From Isoetes taiwanensis (Eukaryota > Streptophyta > Lycopodiopsida > Isoetales > Isoetaceae), in assembly GCA_021234155.1 (NCBI GenBank), contig JAJEKV010000045.1:1885474-1949473 (forward strand): DNA of 64,000 nt. Reading direction: 5' to 3'. Positions within the stretch are counted from its first letter, which is position 1. Every line of letters begins with the position of its first letter. Of the stretch, positions 1 to 13,440 are shown one piece after another. The notes under the pieces are model-generated. The model worked only from the letters and a program-made list of their open reading frames with translations. It did not search any database and had not been told where the DNA came from. The translations under genes were made by a program, and so were the position numbers.

Positions 1-250
1 TTTGCTTTCACATTTCTATTTTCTATTTTCTATTTTCTATTTTTCCACTCCCACTTTTCCCTTTCCTTTCCTTCTTCTATTTTCCCCTTCCTTTTTCATT
101 TCCCGTTTTACTTTATATTTCACATAAAATACTATCTATCCCTTTTTTTACCTTTTCTATTTCCCTCTTTTTTTCTCTTCCCTCTTTCCCTCTTCCATTT
201 TCCTTTCACCCTTTCCTTTTGCCCTTCTATTTTTTTCCCCCCCCTCCCTT
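1..250. repeat. Pyrimidine-rich low-complexity tract
   Basis: The + strand is overwhelmingly C and T, with a short CTATTTT tandem run near positions 13-45 and C-runs near 235-245. No gene is visible. The short purine-containing break is around 105-130. Confidence 0.75.
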
Positions 251-541
251 TCATTTTTGCCAAGATGAAGTAGAGCGACTATGGTCTTTGAATAGGCAGA
301 AGGACCCTAATCTGTAATTTGTAAAAAGAAGGAAAGATATTTTCAGCGTTTTTCTTTTCTTTTTTTTTTTCTTTTGCAATTTTCAGACCAATAAAACAGA
401 TCGTTGGATTGGATCAATGAAGCAACAATCAAGATGGAATATTGGTTGGACACACACACACTAACATATGGGTATGAGCTATGAGTAGAAGTGTTCTACA
501 GGCCTTTAGTTTGAGCACCATTAAGCCTTGAAGGAAGGAAG
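251..541. other. Unassigned spacer
   Basis: Non-coding AT-rich sequence between the pyrimidine tract and the GATA array. I see no gene or repeat copy in it. Confidence 0.5.
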
Positions 542-658
<117 letters not shown>

Positions 659-665
659 TATTTTT

Positions 666-735
666 ACGTCATGCCACATTGGCAGCGTCCATGAGGACAT
701 ACGTCATGCCACATTGGCAGCGTCCATGAGGACAT
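666..735. repeat. 35-bp tandem duplication
   Basis: Two identical adjacent copies (666-700 and 701-735) of a unit beginning ACGTCATGCCACATTGG, placed exactly between the GATA array and the ATAGA array. Confidence 0.95.
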
Positions 736-740
736 ATGAC

Positions 741-804
741 ATAGAATAGAATAGAATAGAATAGAATAGAATAGAATAGAATAGAATAGAATAGAATAGA
801 ATAG
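741..804. repeat. (ATAGA)n microsatellite
   Basis: About 13 copies of a 5-base unit. Minus-strand ORFs that read through it (FYSILFYSIL-type repeats) are products of the microsatellite, not genes. Confidence 0.95.
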
Positions 805-2386
805 TATAAGAAAATAAGAAAATAAGAAAAAGTATAAGAAAATAAGGCATTTTGACAAATACCATAAATACATGTGCATTTTGACAAATACGAAAGAATC
901 CAGGGGCTTTTTTAAATTTTTTCTTAAAATCATACTTCCATTACTATCAAGACTAACATTGAAAACCCCCCACAAATTTTTTTTTAGCACGCCAGCCTAA
1001 CCAAGCGTGCAACCCTCCTTGAAATTCTAGGCTATCTACGTAGCATGTCCAGCTCTGCCAAAACTGAGTTGGATGTATTCTTTGCCGTTGGAAAATTTTT
1101 TTCATGGATCGACGGTCAGAGAAATTAAAAAAAAGCTCAAAATTGGGACCGGAGATAGGAAACAGCCCGGTCGGCTCCTTTGCTCAGGTGCCCTTTTTTT
1201 ACGCATTTCACCGTAGCTTTCCCTCCTGTTACAACTAGATTTTACGACCTAAGTTTGGAACATTTATCAGGAGGAAAATGATTTTTATGCCGATCTATGC
1301 TCTTGCGGTCATGCCGGATCTCAAGTTGTGTTGCGGCCGGCTTCCTTAAATTGCCACACAAATTCATCATTATGATCCAAATTTACGCAATAAGTTTTTC
1401 AAGCAACTCTCCACTTGTTTTTTGCCACCTCGGCTTCATGGACTCCCGGAAAAAGTCGTGATTCCATATCTACATTTACTCTAGTATGGTTGGGAATTTG
1501 CATTAGCTAGGCATAGCATTTCCAAGCCCCTTGCACATCGGATGCTTTACGAAGAGTGCACAAAATTGCAAGATGCTCATCACGTTGGACCCATAGATAG
1601 AAGAAGGCGCACATTTTGGTGCTTCCATCATGGCCCGACCGCAAACTAATACAAGACGGTTTTGTGAATTTTTTCAGTTAAGCGTGAGTCTTTCAAGTTT
1701 TATTTTTAGATTTATTTTTATAATTTCTTATGCTTCCATCGTGGCTTCTAACTTTTTTGCAAACCCATACAGATTTGGTTCTTTGAGTCTCTCAAGTTCT
1801 TATTTGTAGATTGGAGTTTCAAATAGAGGTTCTGTGAGTTATTTTTTATCGTTAAGTTATTGGCCCATTATGATGTTGGAGCTGCGCTTGAATATTTGAA
1901 ATGGGAAAGACGAAGAATGCAAGTTGTTCAAATTAAAACATGTGCTTGATAGGGCATTGCATGCTTGTTTGAGCACCTGTCCCTGCCAAATGACCAAATG
2001 ACCCTCTGGATTGCGGAGAAAGGAATTCGCTAGGAAAGGATCGCTTAGCCACCCGACTTAACTTCTTCGATATTCGTAGTCCCTTGTTTACATTTGATCT
2101 AGCCACTTCTACTACTGCAACCGTTGAGCAATAAGAACCAGATTGTACACATTGGGCTGAGATGGCTTCTGAATCAACTGAACTGAAAGTTACTTGTAGT
2201 TGTTTTTGTTCTCTGATCCATGCCAAAGAACTTGATGCATATTACAGTTATGGCCACAGTTTGACAAGATTAAGTGTGCAAGAAGTGATCAAGATAAGCA
2301 AGAAAATAATGGGAGTCTTCCAGTAAACTCACATGGAATTTGTAGTTAGTGCTTACTTCTGAAGATGTAGAAATGCAACGACTTTC

Positions 2387-2723
2387 TTGTTTATTTTCAA
2401 GCCTTGGCAGACAAATGCAGAGGTGAGAGAGGCTACTGTTGCCACTGGTAAATCCATTGAATATGTTGGAGTTGGCACCATAGAATTTGTGCTGAGAAAT
2501 TCAACATGGGCTTTACCAGGGATAACATTTGTCCTTACTAATTTGCTGCCCTTAACAGAGACAAATGAGCCCATCTGCAATTTACAAGCTTAAAGTTCCT
2601 CAGCGATTCTATGTTCACAATGGGCCTATTATTGACGTGAGAAATATGAAGAAACATGTTGATTGGAAAAGCCCACCTGAGAAAGTTTATGAACCAAATG
2701 CCAAATTTCAACTGAAGAATTAG
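2387..2723 (+). CDS. Unrecognised overlapping small ORFs
   Basis: Two overlapping + strand ORFs lie here. One has 68 codons (2,387-2,593) and contains the phrase EYVGVGTIEFVL. In another frame a 52-codon ORF (ATG at 2,565, TAG at 2,721-2,723) reads MSPSAIYKLKVPQRFYVHNG and ends basic. The first loosely recalls the segment before the integrase in Ty1/copia polyproteins, but no neighbouring copia motif supports that. They could be exon remnants, since they sit in otherwise non-coding DNA. No function is assigned. Confidence 0.2.
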
Positions 2724-3922
2724 CCGCTGTGATATGCAAGAAAAATCTATCTATGTTTGCACTTCTGCCATTGTCATACAAAGCGCTTCTTCCATGAAAC
2801 TTTATCTACGCTCCTCCTTGTAGGTATCTGATCAAACGGCTACACCAAGACAATTCTCGTTTTCTAACAAGGCGATTTTCTCTGTACGTGGATATTCCAA
2901 AAAGGGTAATGAGTTATCGCCATTATCTTCCTGTCAGCCTTTTCTTTGTATACATTGGCTACAGAATCCTGCCTGGCCAAAAAACTGTGAAAATTCTACA
3001 ATTGAGTTGGTTCCATACAAAGGTATGTTACAAGACCCATTTAATTAAGCTCACATAGAAACATTCTCTATTTCTTGCCTTGCTATTATACAATGCAGGG
3101 ATCTATCTCTACGTCCCTTGATTGAGGAATCTATAACAGATAACTTTTCAGGCATTAGATAACTTTTGCAAGCTTCTGATAACTTTTGCTAACAGTAGGC
3201 ATTAGGTAACACTAGGAATATCAGATGACTAGGTGCGCCATTATGAAATTCAAGATCAAACTTCATTGAATTTGGAATATGTTATTGGGACTATGTCAAT
3301 TTTACAACTTTGTTTAAACCTTATAAATTGAATACATAGAAAACATGACAAGATCTATCATTTTTGAAGCACCAGAGGATGACAAGCATCAACCTAGCTC
3401 AACTATCAGGTATATACACTTCTTATGAGATAAAAAGCATTTTCAGGACTAAGACATGTAGTGAGGCTATGCACATGTATGATACTAGATGGAAAGGATT
3501 TATCTGTGCACAATACAAATTAATAGTGACATTGCAAAGGATTTACCTGATACACGATGCTGAATGATGAATATATATTGCGTTTGTGACAGGGGCTCTA
3601 TCTTGTCGTAGCAATAGACTGCCACTTTTTGAAATAGAACTGAAGCTATCTACAGGTACCATATCCATTCTTACGTGGCATAACCAGATTTGGTGTCAAA
3701 TTCCAAACCTATAGGTTCGGAAAATGTCCCAAGGTTAGCATTTTTAATTACAACCTCCCCTAATGCTTTGTTGCCTATGCCTTTGTTTTGTATTCTGTAT
3801 ATTAGTGCAGTACCGTTCCACCAACACTTTCGTGTTATAGGATATTAACAGCGGCCTAACCACTTCCACCACATCAGACCATTATTTCTTCTACATCACG
3901 TGCTTTCATGAAATGAAAGCAT

Positions 3923-4174
3923 TCATAATCTAGATAGAGCGGTCACAAGATCAGAGAGATTCTTAATTAAATCGGCCCCTTTGTATGCCATTTGAGAAGT
4001 GGTTGTGAAGCCAACAATGTCGATACAGAAAAGATCATCCTCAATATACAAATTGCTATTGGCAAGACTCCCAGCGGTAAAGCTTGAACAATTTGATTGT
4101 AGTAAATAAAGTGGTGCATCAGAGAAAAATGCTGGTTCAAGGAAATTAGTACTTGCACTCCATGTACCTGTGTG
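3923..4174 (-). CDS. Possible terminal exon, unknown protein
   Basis: On the minus strand an acceptor-like pyrimidine run ending in CAG (complement of 4,175-4,177) is followed by an open frame of about 83 codons to a stop at 3,923. The peptide has a secreted or receptor-ectodomain flavour (FFSDAPLYLLQSNCSS, then FCIDIVGFTTTSQMAYKG) with two cysteines. The frame also stays open upstream to 4,420, so the exon boundary is a guess. I do not recognise the family and no partner exon was found. Confidence 0.22.
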   Translation of the reverse strand, partial: HTGTWSASTNFLEPAFFSDAPLYLLQSNCSSFTAGSLANSNLYIEDDLFCIDIVGFTTTSQMAYKGADLIKNLSDLVTALSRL

Positions 4175-4552
4175 CTGAAAAATAGGATTAATGTCACGTT
4201 GATCAGAATGTAATCGATCTAAATTTATAACCATAAAAACATATCTATAAGTATATGGCTTTTCATTTCTTAAGCAACCAAAAGAGCATGAAATGTATTT
4301 ATAACCATAGTTTATGGCTTCATTTCTTAAGCAGCTAGAAGAGCAAGGTCTGTAACATAAAAAGCAGTGAGTACAAGACATGCATTGCTGACATCTGAAC
4401 ATTGAAGTCTTGGGTAGCAACCTTCGATATTTTAATTTTCCAGTAACACATTTGTTCTAGGCGAATTAACCGGTATAAGGAAATACAACTGCACCAATGC
4501 AGTTTTTGAAAGGGATAGACCTATCTATAGCACTTGAGGTACATGTTTCTGT

Positions 4553-4672
4553 AATATGTAGCAAAATAACAGGGGGTTATTTTTGTATTTTTATACACTT
4601 TTTAGCATGGTTTTCATATGATTTGGCGATCGTATTGAATGAGCTGTACTAATTAGTACTTCTAGAGTGCGC
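4553..4672 (+). repeat. 120-bp dispersed repeat, copy 1
   Basis: Begins AATATGTAGCAAAATAACAG and ends near TCTAGAGTGCGC. Two further copies, about three-quarters identical by eye, lie at 34,848-34,966 and 43,907-44,026 in the same orientation. All three share ATGGTTTTCATATGATTT in the centre. The ends carry no terminal inverted repeats that I can see. It may be a SINE- or LTR-end-like fragment. Confidence 0.85.
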
Positions 4673-6467
4673 ATTGTATTTTGTTATAAAAAAATCCATG
4701 TTGTAATGGTCTACCCCCTTCATTTTCCTATTTCGTTCCCTCACGCATGCAAAGCTCGAGCATTTTTGTATTAGGGTTTTGAACCTTCTCTCTTTTCTCT
4801 CGACCTTAAAAATTTTTTTAAGGACGCTTCTGTGATCTCTGTTTACGATTGGCTTCCATGATTTTTGTGTGGTGGCTTCCAGAATAAACCCCAGGGATTT
4901 TGCAGGGTTGAATTTATTACGGCATGCACACAAGTCCACGAATTTGCAGGGCCGGACTTGGTTTGCTACAGTTGCCTTCTTTTGTTTAGGAGGTGGACCG
5001 AAAGGATTGGGGCCATTATGCAAGACGTTTAACTGGCACCAGAGTAGAAGCCCGCCTCTGGCTATGTTCCTGTCTGCAAGATACCGGATAGCTGGTGTCT
5101 GATCTGTGGGTCCAGAAGGAAACATGAGCTTTTGGGATTTTGATTTCATGTGTTGTTTAGCAAGTAATTAAATGCAGCGAGCTTGCTTTTCGGTACTTTC
5201 AGAGCTTGAAATTTTTGGGTTTTAGGTCTCTGGCAGCAAGGGTTCTTCGCACTTTCAAGCAGTTGAAGACCAGCTTCCTTGGTTTAGAGCTTAAAGACGA
5301 TCTTGGGTGTTGATTATTAAGTAAATTGGGTACTGGCAAAAAAGTGTCTATGGTGTGAAGCCATGGCAGAAAAAACTTTCATAGGTATTTTTTAAGCTAT
5401 TTATGACCTACATGAGCTCCACAGGCCGCTGTCTAATTCTGAGTTAAGTCTTTGTAAGGATCAGTCTTGTAAAGAATTGTATACTAGTGGCTAAGATGTA
5501 CATGTTCAAGCTCCAATCTTCAAGGCCCAAGCCAATGATGGGAATGTCGTTGGTCACAAGTGGGTTGGAATGGGCTATCAAAGTTGTGTTTGTTGATCTG
5601 TCATTCATCCCTCCATTTTTCTCAGGTTGGTTCTTTTGCTCTATAAACTGTAGAAGTTTCTGTGCACACAATTTTCTTTTCGTACTTGTACAGTGATATG
5701 ATTGAGATCAAATTTTGCTGATGATAAGGAAAATATCCACTCTTTGAACTTCTACATAACAAATTTGCCAGACATTTTAGCACCCAGATATTACATTTTG
5801 TTCTTAGATTTGCTCATGCATTTTGTTTGTTTTTCCTCTTCCAGCTTGCAGCCGGTACTAACTCTGATCCAACAGCATAATCGGATATGTTTATTCATGG
5901 CATGATTTGTGTCTGAATTTTATGTTGAAGTAATAAGAAGGCTGTGGCAGTCCAGCACGATGTTATTTGATTTGTCATTTGATCTATTCAAGATTCAGGC
6001 GCAGGATGCCATGATAGTTTGATATAGATAGAGAAATGCACTTATTTTCTAGCCACTTTTTCCCCTTGGATTATTTTAAGAGTTAAAGGAAGCATCTAAG
6101 GAATTGGCTCAGGGCTTGTGTTCTAAACTTCTGTGACCATTGAAGGTACATTCTTCTTTCAAATATATTGTGCCATTATCTTAACTCGAGGATTCAAGTT
6201 TTGCTCCATTTCATCAATTTGACAAACCTGTGGGAGCATTGTCTCCAGAGAGGGGATGCACTTTCTCGAGGCAACCACAGATGGATACACCGATGCTTAA
6301 AAATGCAAATATAATCATAGAATAGAGGTCTAACATGATTTGTTGAAATCGTCATGGTGTTTCTTAAAATAATGGTGATGCATACCTCTGTATTTATTGT
6401 TGTCTTATTCTATTTATGTCATCATGTTACATGTTATCGCGATATACAACTCTCTTGTTTTTGTAAA
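4673..6467. other. Unassigned region
   Basis: AT-rich DNA. The best open stretch is 4,869-5,102 on + (77 codons), with no recognised motif and an equally long ORF opposite it. I assign no gene. Confidence 0.4.
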
Positions 6468-6842
6468 GGGCCCCGAAGGGGCCAAAAAAATTTTAATTAA
6501 CATAAACCATTACATTCAACACTTTTAAATTAAATTCCCCCTTAAACCCCCTTTGGTTTGGGTGCATATTCACACGGGGGGTTATGTAGGGCAGCGAGAG
6601 CCCTAAAAAATTTACAATACATGTACAAAATTAACACCATTAAGTACATTATCTCAAATCTTATAGTATTTTGCAAACCCTAATATACAGTATACAAAAA
6701 CTTGTACATGCATACCCCACAAACGAGGATCGCTATGTAGATGTTGGAATAAAGGGCAAATATGCCCATCCGGCTGACTCGTCTCCCGAGTAACCCACGT
6801 GTGAATATGCACCCAAACCAAAGGGGGTTTAAGGGGGAATTT
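6468..6842. mobile_element. Small inverted-repeat element, copy 1 (right outer end missing)
   Basis: A perfect 45-bp inverted repeat (6,532-6,576 against 6,798-6,842) encloses about 220 bp of non-coding DNA. The left side extends outward for about 65 bp to a GC palindrome, GGGCCCCGAAGGGGCC (6,468-6,483), with a run of A then T next to it. The right side lacks that outer part. Related copies are at 46,095-46,515 and 53,880-54,213. It has no ORF, so it would be a non-autonomous MITE-like element. The GGGCC start and nearby TWA bases recall PIF/Harbinger-type MITEs, but that is inference only. Confidence 0.85.
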
Positions 6843-9736
6843 GAACTAAAACATGCTCTATTTTCTTATACTCACGGGAACATATTTCGACAGTAGATTG
6901 AGTGCATCTGATAGATTTCCTGAAGCCTTGCTATTACTCTATAGAAACGCATTAGTTTGATAATATTGCAGGTTGAGAATCTCATTACTTTCTGCCAAAG
7001 ACCGATTACGTCCATTAGAGAAATCTCACAGGGCAAGACTTGGAGCTCCTACAAGACTTGTCTGGCAAGTCTGAAAAACCCATGTCATCATTGACAACAT
7101 GGTATTCTGGTCTAGAGACTTGCAGAACAGCTGGATATTTTGTAGGGGATGATATGGAACAAGCAGGAGCTTGATCCTAGTTGTCTATTTAGGCTGCAAT
7201 CCAGCATGGGATCTTCCATGCTTTTTTCAGACAAAATGGATGAACAAGGTAATTGAAGTTTCTAAAAATACTAAGAATTTACCTTAATTTGCTCCTTGGA
7301 TTTAGCTGACTTAGTTGTATCTGATTGCACCTCAAGAAATGATCTGTCAAAGCCAATAGTTCTTGCTCAACGCCCAAGTTTTTTTTTTATTCTTTTTTTT
7401 GTAGGATGTGCATTCTGTAGAGCCCATAAGCAATATCAGTTTAAAAAGACCCCAAATAAACAACAAAAAGATCCCAAATTAATGTCTTCAGAAGCCCATA
7501 GTAGAGGCAATAAGCAAAGATATGGTAGAGGCAAGAACTAAGAACGTACGTGGAAGGTTAACTTACTAAAACTTATTATAATAGAAAGGAAATAGGGCAA
7601 CCAGAGAGCTTATCTGGAATAATGTAATTTGGCATCAAAATTTGTGCCCAATGCACAAGATAGAAAGCTCGAAGAACCACATACTTCTTTATGACACAAA
7701 AGGCCTAGAAATAGGTTCAATCCGGAAGCCTATTTCGCAGAATAATGCAGACCACAGCAAGCCTTGACAGGCTTAAAAAGATCCCTAGGGTTGATGTAAC
7801 AATAAAATCTGCAGTAGATAAAACCGATGCAGAGAAAGCTCCAAAGTTGGAAAAGATGATCTCCGAGAAAAAGCTCCTCTCATTGAAGCACTGAAGCATT
7901 TTCCTACATTATGTAGTATGATTTATTCCGTCTCTGCTCTTTGGTCTCAACTTCAAGATTCTAGATATAATAAGCTATGGCTGCAGTCTTAGGATATATA
8001 ATAGAAGTGTTTGACCGATATGTTACAATCTAAAGCAAATGTTGTGAAGCATAGAACTTGTTACGCTTACTTTGTCACATGATAGGATCAAACTGTATTC
8101 AATATCCCAAGAAAGTACATGTATAATTGCAGAGGCAGGAATAAAATCTCAGCAGACAAAGATAATCCACTGAGTGGAGCAACCCGTCTATGCAAGAGAT
8201 GATATACCCAAAATTTCCTCAAAAATCAAGTGTTTCTTCCCGCAAGCTGCGAACATAGATACACCTTTACAAATCTATCTTGTGCCTCATGAAGAACTTG
8301 GTCAGCAATAAATGTTAAGCCCTTGAAGATACACCACTGCCGCCTTTTCCAGATAGACCACACCAACTAACCTGACGCTAAATGAAAAGCATGTTGCTGC
8401 AACCTGTTCTAAGTGGAGGGGTAGATAGCAAGAAGTACCTATTGGCTAGTCAAGGCCACATGAAAGAGAGACAACAACCATGATCAAACTAGCTATACTT
8501 ATAACATTTGAAGCTGCAACAAGTTAAGATTGGGTGCATGGGATGGTTCATCTGTGAAGGTTGTAATAAATTAAAGCTACAGGTAGGAGAAGAGAGCTTT
8601 AATTTTGGATTGAGTAATTAACATGTCAAGCACTTCAATGAGGCGATGGGGCATTAAAAATTTTGTTACAAAATTGAACCTTTAAGTGTCTTTTTGTTTT
8701 TAATTGTAGTGTACAAAAAGCAAAATCTTAGCATGTCCTAAGCCGCATCTCAGTCACTATTTTTTTTGCGCTAGATGGGCCGCACAAGCGTAGTGAAGTC
8801 TGGGGATGGAGATAGGGAAGTCCATTGCAAGTTATTGATAGAGAACTCCGACAAGCTCCAAAATTCGCGGCAAATCCTCGTCCTAAGTTTCCTAATCATA
8901 TCAGAACTCTCATAGCTGAGGTGTGTACTTTTTGGTCGGATAATTATTTGAAGGTGCACTTATTTAGTTTGTAGGCTTTCTGCTTCACCCATGATGGATT
9001 ACATACCAAAGAAAGTAAAAGTATGAATTTTGTTTCCATAGAGATTCCAAACCATGAATTCAAACATCCTTTTTAATTTTTTAAAGCATCTGTTTGCTAG
9101 AACAGAGGATGGGTTTGCCACTTTTTGTGGTCTGCCTTTGGAAAGAAGTCGACAAAGTTAAAGCCAGAAGATATTTCAGAATTAGAATGGCTGTAAATTT
9201 GAAAGTTTTATTTTGCATGTGGGAAAATGAAGATCAAGATGATTAAACCAGCATTTGGGGCAGAGCTGATCCACACGATGTATATAAACAACCTGGTTAA
9301 TAATGAAGTGCGAGCTCACTTTGCAAGAGCATTTTCTTGGTAGCATACAACCAAGGCCTTAGCAAACTAAAAGGACTAGATACGGTGCCTGACGATGCCA
9401 AGCATAGGTAGGGATGCGTGTTTTCGATGCAAGCATAGTGTGGAGTATAATGGAATGTGTAGGTGGAATGGAATTTGGATAAATATAACATTGGCACGTG
9501 GTATTTCATTTATTGTAGCAGATGAAATTAAAGATTGACGATATGCACTTATAAGATCTCAACTGAAATTAACATATATCGATGTCAAGAGGAGATGCTA
9601 TGTGGCTCCATCATAAGACGTTCACGTGTATGTCAAGCATTAGCCGTGGATGTATGAGGAGGTTAGGATTAGATTTCACAGGGGCAATGCCATAAAGGTA
9701 AATGAAATGCTAGGAGGTAAAAGGTATTCGACACGG
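6843..9736. other. Unassigned region
   Basis: AT-rich DNA with short chance ORFs (for example 7,296-7,541 on +, 81 codons, containing a T-run and no family motif). I see no supported gene or repeat copy. Confidence 0.4.
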
Positions 9737-9836
9737 TTGTCCTGGAATAAATTTGATAGGGCGTATAGATGGAATAGAGTGCATAATCGAATTGGTAGTC
9801 AGTGCATTCCAATAATGACAAAATTGCAAACCAAGT
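9737..9836 (+). repeat. 100-bp dispersed repeat, copy 1
   Basis: Starts TTGTCCTGGAATAAATTTGA and ends GCAAACCAAGT. A closely similar copy is at 34,741-34,840 in the same orientation, where it sits directly before a copy of the 120-bp repeat. Here it is followed by unrelated sequence, so the two repeats are separate units. Confidence 0.85.
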
Positions 9837-11689
9837 ATACTATGTGCTTTGTAGTTTGATGATATTGTCCCAAATGATAAGGTGTCGTTTTCTCTAATTT
9901 AGTTTGTGGTGCCACTAGTACGACATACTACGTTCAGGATATTGTAGTTTCTATAATTCATAAAACAACATCATGTACAATTATGCAGCTAATTATTAAC
10001 AATAAGACAACTTATTGTCTTACTATAAAAGGTGCCCAGCGTTACTGGGTTTTTCTTCGAGCATAACTCAAAGGATAATGTAAATAAAAAGTAGTGGTTA
10101 GTATTTATTTCTAGACCTTTAGTCTACCCCAGCAAAAAGTATATCAAAAATATAATTTGGTTGTTTAAAGTATGAAAACAAATTATGATGACATTGTGAA
10201 TGGTGTTACTTCAATAAGTGAATGACTTTCTTTTTAAAGGAAACCATGTGACTTCTAGAACCTAATACTACACAAAATCTGCACATAATTTGTTTAGTCT
10301 CCTATATTGAGGGGTTTTTCACATAGTCAACAATAGTATGGACTTTCTTTTTTCGAATAAAGGTGATACTGTCATATCTTCTTAGAAGTTTGGTTTTTTA
10401 CTTTCTATAGTTAACATTCTAAATGAAAGGAGAATAGATGAAAGCAATATTTGTAGACTTCTTGTATTGATTTTAATTACAAGAAACATGGTGCTTTTTT
10501 TATGGATAAAGAATTTTATTGATATTAAGTAAATGTTACATGACTGTATTGCAAAGGGACACCTTGTTGCACAAGTTTAAAGATAGATCCTGTACTCCCC
10601 GCATCAATCACTATTGCATACTCTTTGCTGGGCCTTCCAAAACGGCCATATCCTTTCACAAGAGAAAGTACATATAATAAAATGATACGAGTAATGAATA
10701 ATGCTACTGCTTGCCAACATCTTCTTTGGCAAGTTTTGTATAAATAACTTGGCTTTTGAGCTACTGCGTTGAGAGAAGAATGCAGCCTGGGAGGTAATTG
10801 TGTCCTATGTGGAGGTGGAAATGTAGAGCTATCTCAAGACTGAACTTCACGTAATCCATTTTTGCTGATGGAGAGGATGAAGGTGTCTGCTACGGTGGAA
10901 CTGGGACCTGTGACAAGTGGGATGCTCCTGCAGACACGCTAGAAGTTCGGCGCATAAAACCGCCTAATCCTACCCCATTTCCACTCGTTATTGATGTTAA
11001 AACCAGAAATCTTAGGATGCTATATGCGAGAAATAGAGCCGCACATAAGCTTATTATTAAGCTTATCAAACTGATGTAAAAATTGCCGCTCCATGGCCCT
11101 CAGGGTCCAAGCGGGCGTGAAATAAATTTATTATTATTATTATTATTTTATCACCAAATCCAATCATCACCGTCCAGCAACCTAATAACCCTCAATAATG
11201 TTAAATTCTTGATCCGATCTGAAAATCTTCAGCTCTCTTTGCTTCAAGAAACTGAGCCAATCCAAACACAATGCAAACTTCTCCTGGACATCTTTCGGGG
11301 TATGGGCGCTCTATAAACTCAACGCCCTTAAGCATGCATGCCCAAATAAGAAGCTCAATGCACCATAGATGTAGAACGTCAGTGCCCGAAACCAAGAGAA
11401 TGGGCCCGAGAAAAGGCTAAAAGCCGCGGAATGAAGGACCCAAGAAGCGCCGGAACTGGACAAGTGAGTGATGAATGGAGGATCCGCCGTCCCCCTTGGG
11501 TTTGGGGTCGGAAGGTCCGAGCCACGTTCTAGCATCCCTTTTTTTGTTCATAGTTGTTTCTCCTACGTATTGGCCTAGCCAAAAGCAAAATAATAACTAA
11601 CTTTTAAACGGCCCAAAATAAAAGTTGTGAAACACAATAAAATAATAAACAGCTAAGATCGCGCACAAACTATCATATTATCTTAAAGA
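9837..11689. other. Unassigned region with short (ATT)n
   Basis: Mostly AT-rich, with a short ATT run at about 11,119-11,146. Some open frames at 11,083-11,535 lack recognisable motifs. No gene is assigned. Confidence 0.4.
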
Positions 11690-13440
11690 AACTCATGGGG
11701 GTAGTTACAAAATGGTACATTATATATAAATTTTTGATCCTAGCCCTTGGATAAAAAGTTAGTGAGGTGGCAAATCCTTATCCCTTGGATTTTGATGGGG
11801 GCATGCACCACATCCCCGGATCGTTAGATCGAAAGGGGAGGATAAATCCTGACCCTTGATTTTTGTGAGGAAGGTGCAAGGAAGGTGCCAAAAAGTGAAT
11901 TTGGTGTAGCAGATCTTAACCGTTAGATCAAAAGGTGAGCATAAATCCTAGCCATTAATTTTTTAATATTAAATTGATTTTTTTTAAAAGGATCTTTTTG
12001 GAATCTTCGAGATTCAAGGAATCTATAATAAGTTGAGGGAATCTAGGAGAATCTTTATAGGATCTTAGGGAATCCAGAGGAATATCATGAGAATCTTAGA
12101 GAATCTATGGGAATCCCAAGAGAGCATCTTTGAGAATGTAAGAGAATCTAAGGGAATCTTGATAAAATCTTTAAGAACCTAGAGGAATCTTGATAGAATC
12201 TTGGGGAGTCTAGGGAATCTTCATAGAATCTATGGGAACTAGAGGAATCTCAAGCGCTTCTTTGGGAATCTAAGGAAACATTGATAAAATCTTTAAGAAC
12301 CTTGGAGAATCTTAATGGAATCTTAGGGAATCTGGAAGAATCCAAGAGAATCTTGATAGAATCTTGGAGAATCTAGAGGAATCTTGGGGTATTCTTTTGG
12401 AATCTAGAGGAATCTTTAGAGAATCTTAGGGAGTCTTAAATGAATATTTGGGAATCTAAGAGAATTTAAAGAAATCTTCATAAAATCTATAAGAATCTAT
12501 CTATAGGAATCTAGATGGAATTTTGGAGAATCTTGGGAATCTTAATAAAATCTAGGGGAATCTCCATAGAATCTTAAGAATCTAGGGGAATCTTTGTAGA
12601 ACATTAAGAATCTAAGAGAATCTTTAGGAATCTAGGATAATCTAAGAGAATCTCAAGAGAATCTTTGGGAATCTAGGGGAATCTTCCTAAATTTTTTGAG
12701 AATCTAAGGGAATCTTGATGGAACTTAGAGAATCTAAGAGAATTTTCATAGAATCTTGAAGAATCTAGGAGAATCTTTATAGAATCTTCGAGAGGATAAT
12801 CTTTGGGAATCTAGGTGAATCTTAGGGAATCTTAAGATAATATATGGAAATCTAGGAGAATCTAAGGAATTTGTCATAAAGTCTTTAAGAATATATGGGA
12901 ATTTAGATAGAATCTTGGAGAATCTAAGGGAATCTTAATAAAATCTAAGGGAATCTCCATAGAATCTTGAGGGAATCCTGATAAAACCTTTAAGAACCTA
13001 GAGGAATCTAGGGGAATCTTTATAGGATCTTAGAGAATCTAGAGGAATCTTAAGAGAATCTTAGGGATTCTAGGAGAATCTTTATAGAATCTTGGGAAAT
13101 GTAAGAGAATCTACATAGAATCTTGGAAAATCTAGCAGAATTTTGGGATAATCTTTGAAAACCTATGGGAATCTCAAGAGAATCTTAGAAAATCTAGGGA
13201 AATCTTTGAGAATCTAGAGGAATCTTGATAGAATCTTGGAGAATTCAGGAGAATCTTTATAGAATCTACAATATTCTAGGAGAATCTACATAGAATGTTG
13301 CAGAATCTAAGGGAACATTGGGCTACTCTTCAAAAATCTAGGGGAATCTTTCACGCTGGGTGTATTTTGAAGGGTCAACTTCATGCAGTCCCTCATATTA
13401 CAAACACTTGTCATAATATATATATACAAGTCCTTGTACT
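11690..13440 (+). mobile_element. Solo arm of minisatellite-bearing foldback element
   Basis: Starts AAACTCATGGGGGTAGTTAC and has a core of about 300 bp containing AACCGTTAGATCAAAAGGTG. From about 11,990 to 13,350 it continues as a degenerate minisatellite of 10-13-bp units of the type GAATCTAGGGGAATCTT. It closes with an outer end containing CTTTCACGCTGGGTGT, followed by a TA-rich palindrome and TACAAGTCCTTGTACTAT. The whole matches the right arm of the foldback at 30.7-34.7 kb in order and register, but lacks about 230 bp between core and array that the other copy has at about 32,880-33,105. No coding capacity. Confidence 0.88.

Larger units (their letters stand above)
805..4552. other. Unassigned AT-rich region
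   Basis: I recognise no full gene here. Two weak candidates are listed separately (2,387-2,723 on + and 3,923-4,174 on -). A short doubled phrase (GCATTTTGACAAATA) sits at about 847-891. The rest is unassigned. Confidence 0.4.

Noticed and set aside
664-990. 108-codon minus ORF with FYSILFYSIL repeats
   Set aside because: Translation of the ATAGA microsatellite.
2387-2593. Ty1/copia pre-integrase fragment
   Set aside because: One suggestive phrase (EYVGVGTIEFVL) only. No HHCC, integrase or RT motif around it.
11990-13350. CRISPR-like array
   Set aside because: Units are 10-13 bp, degenerate and without unique spacers. The context is eukaryotic.
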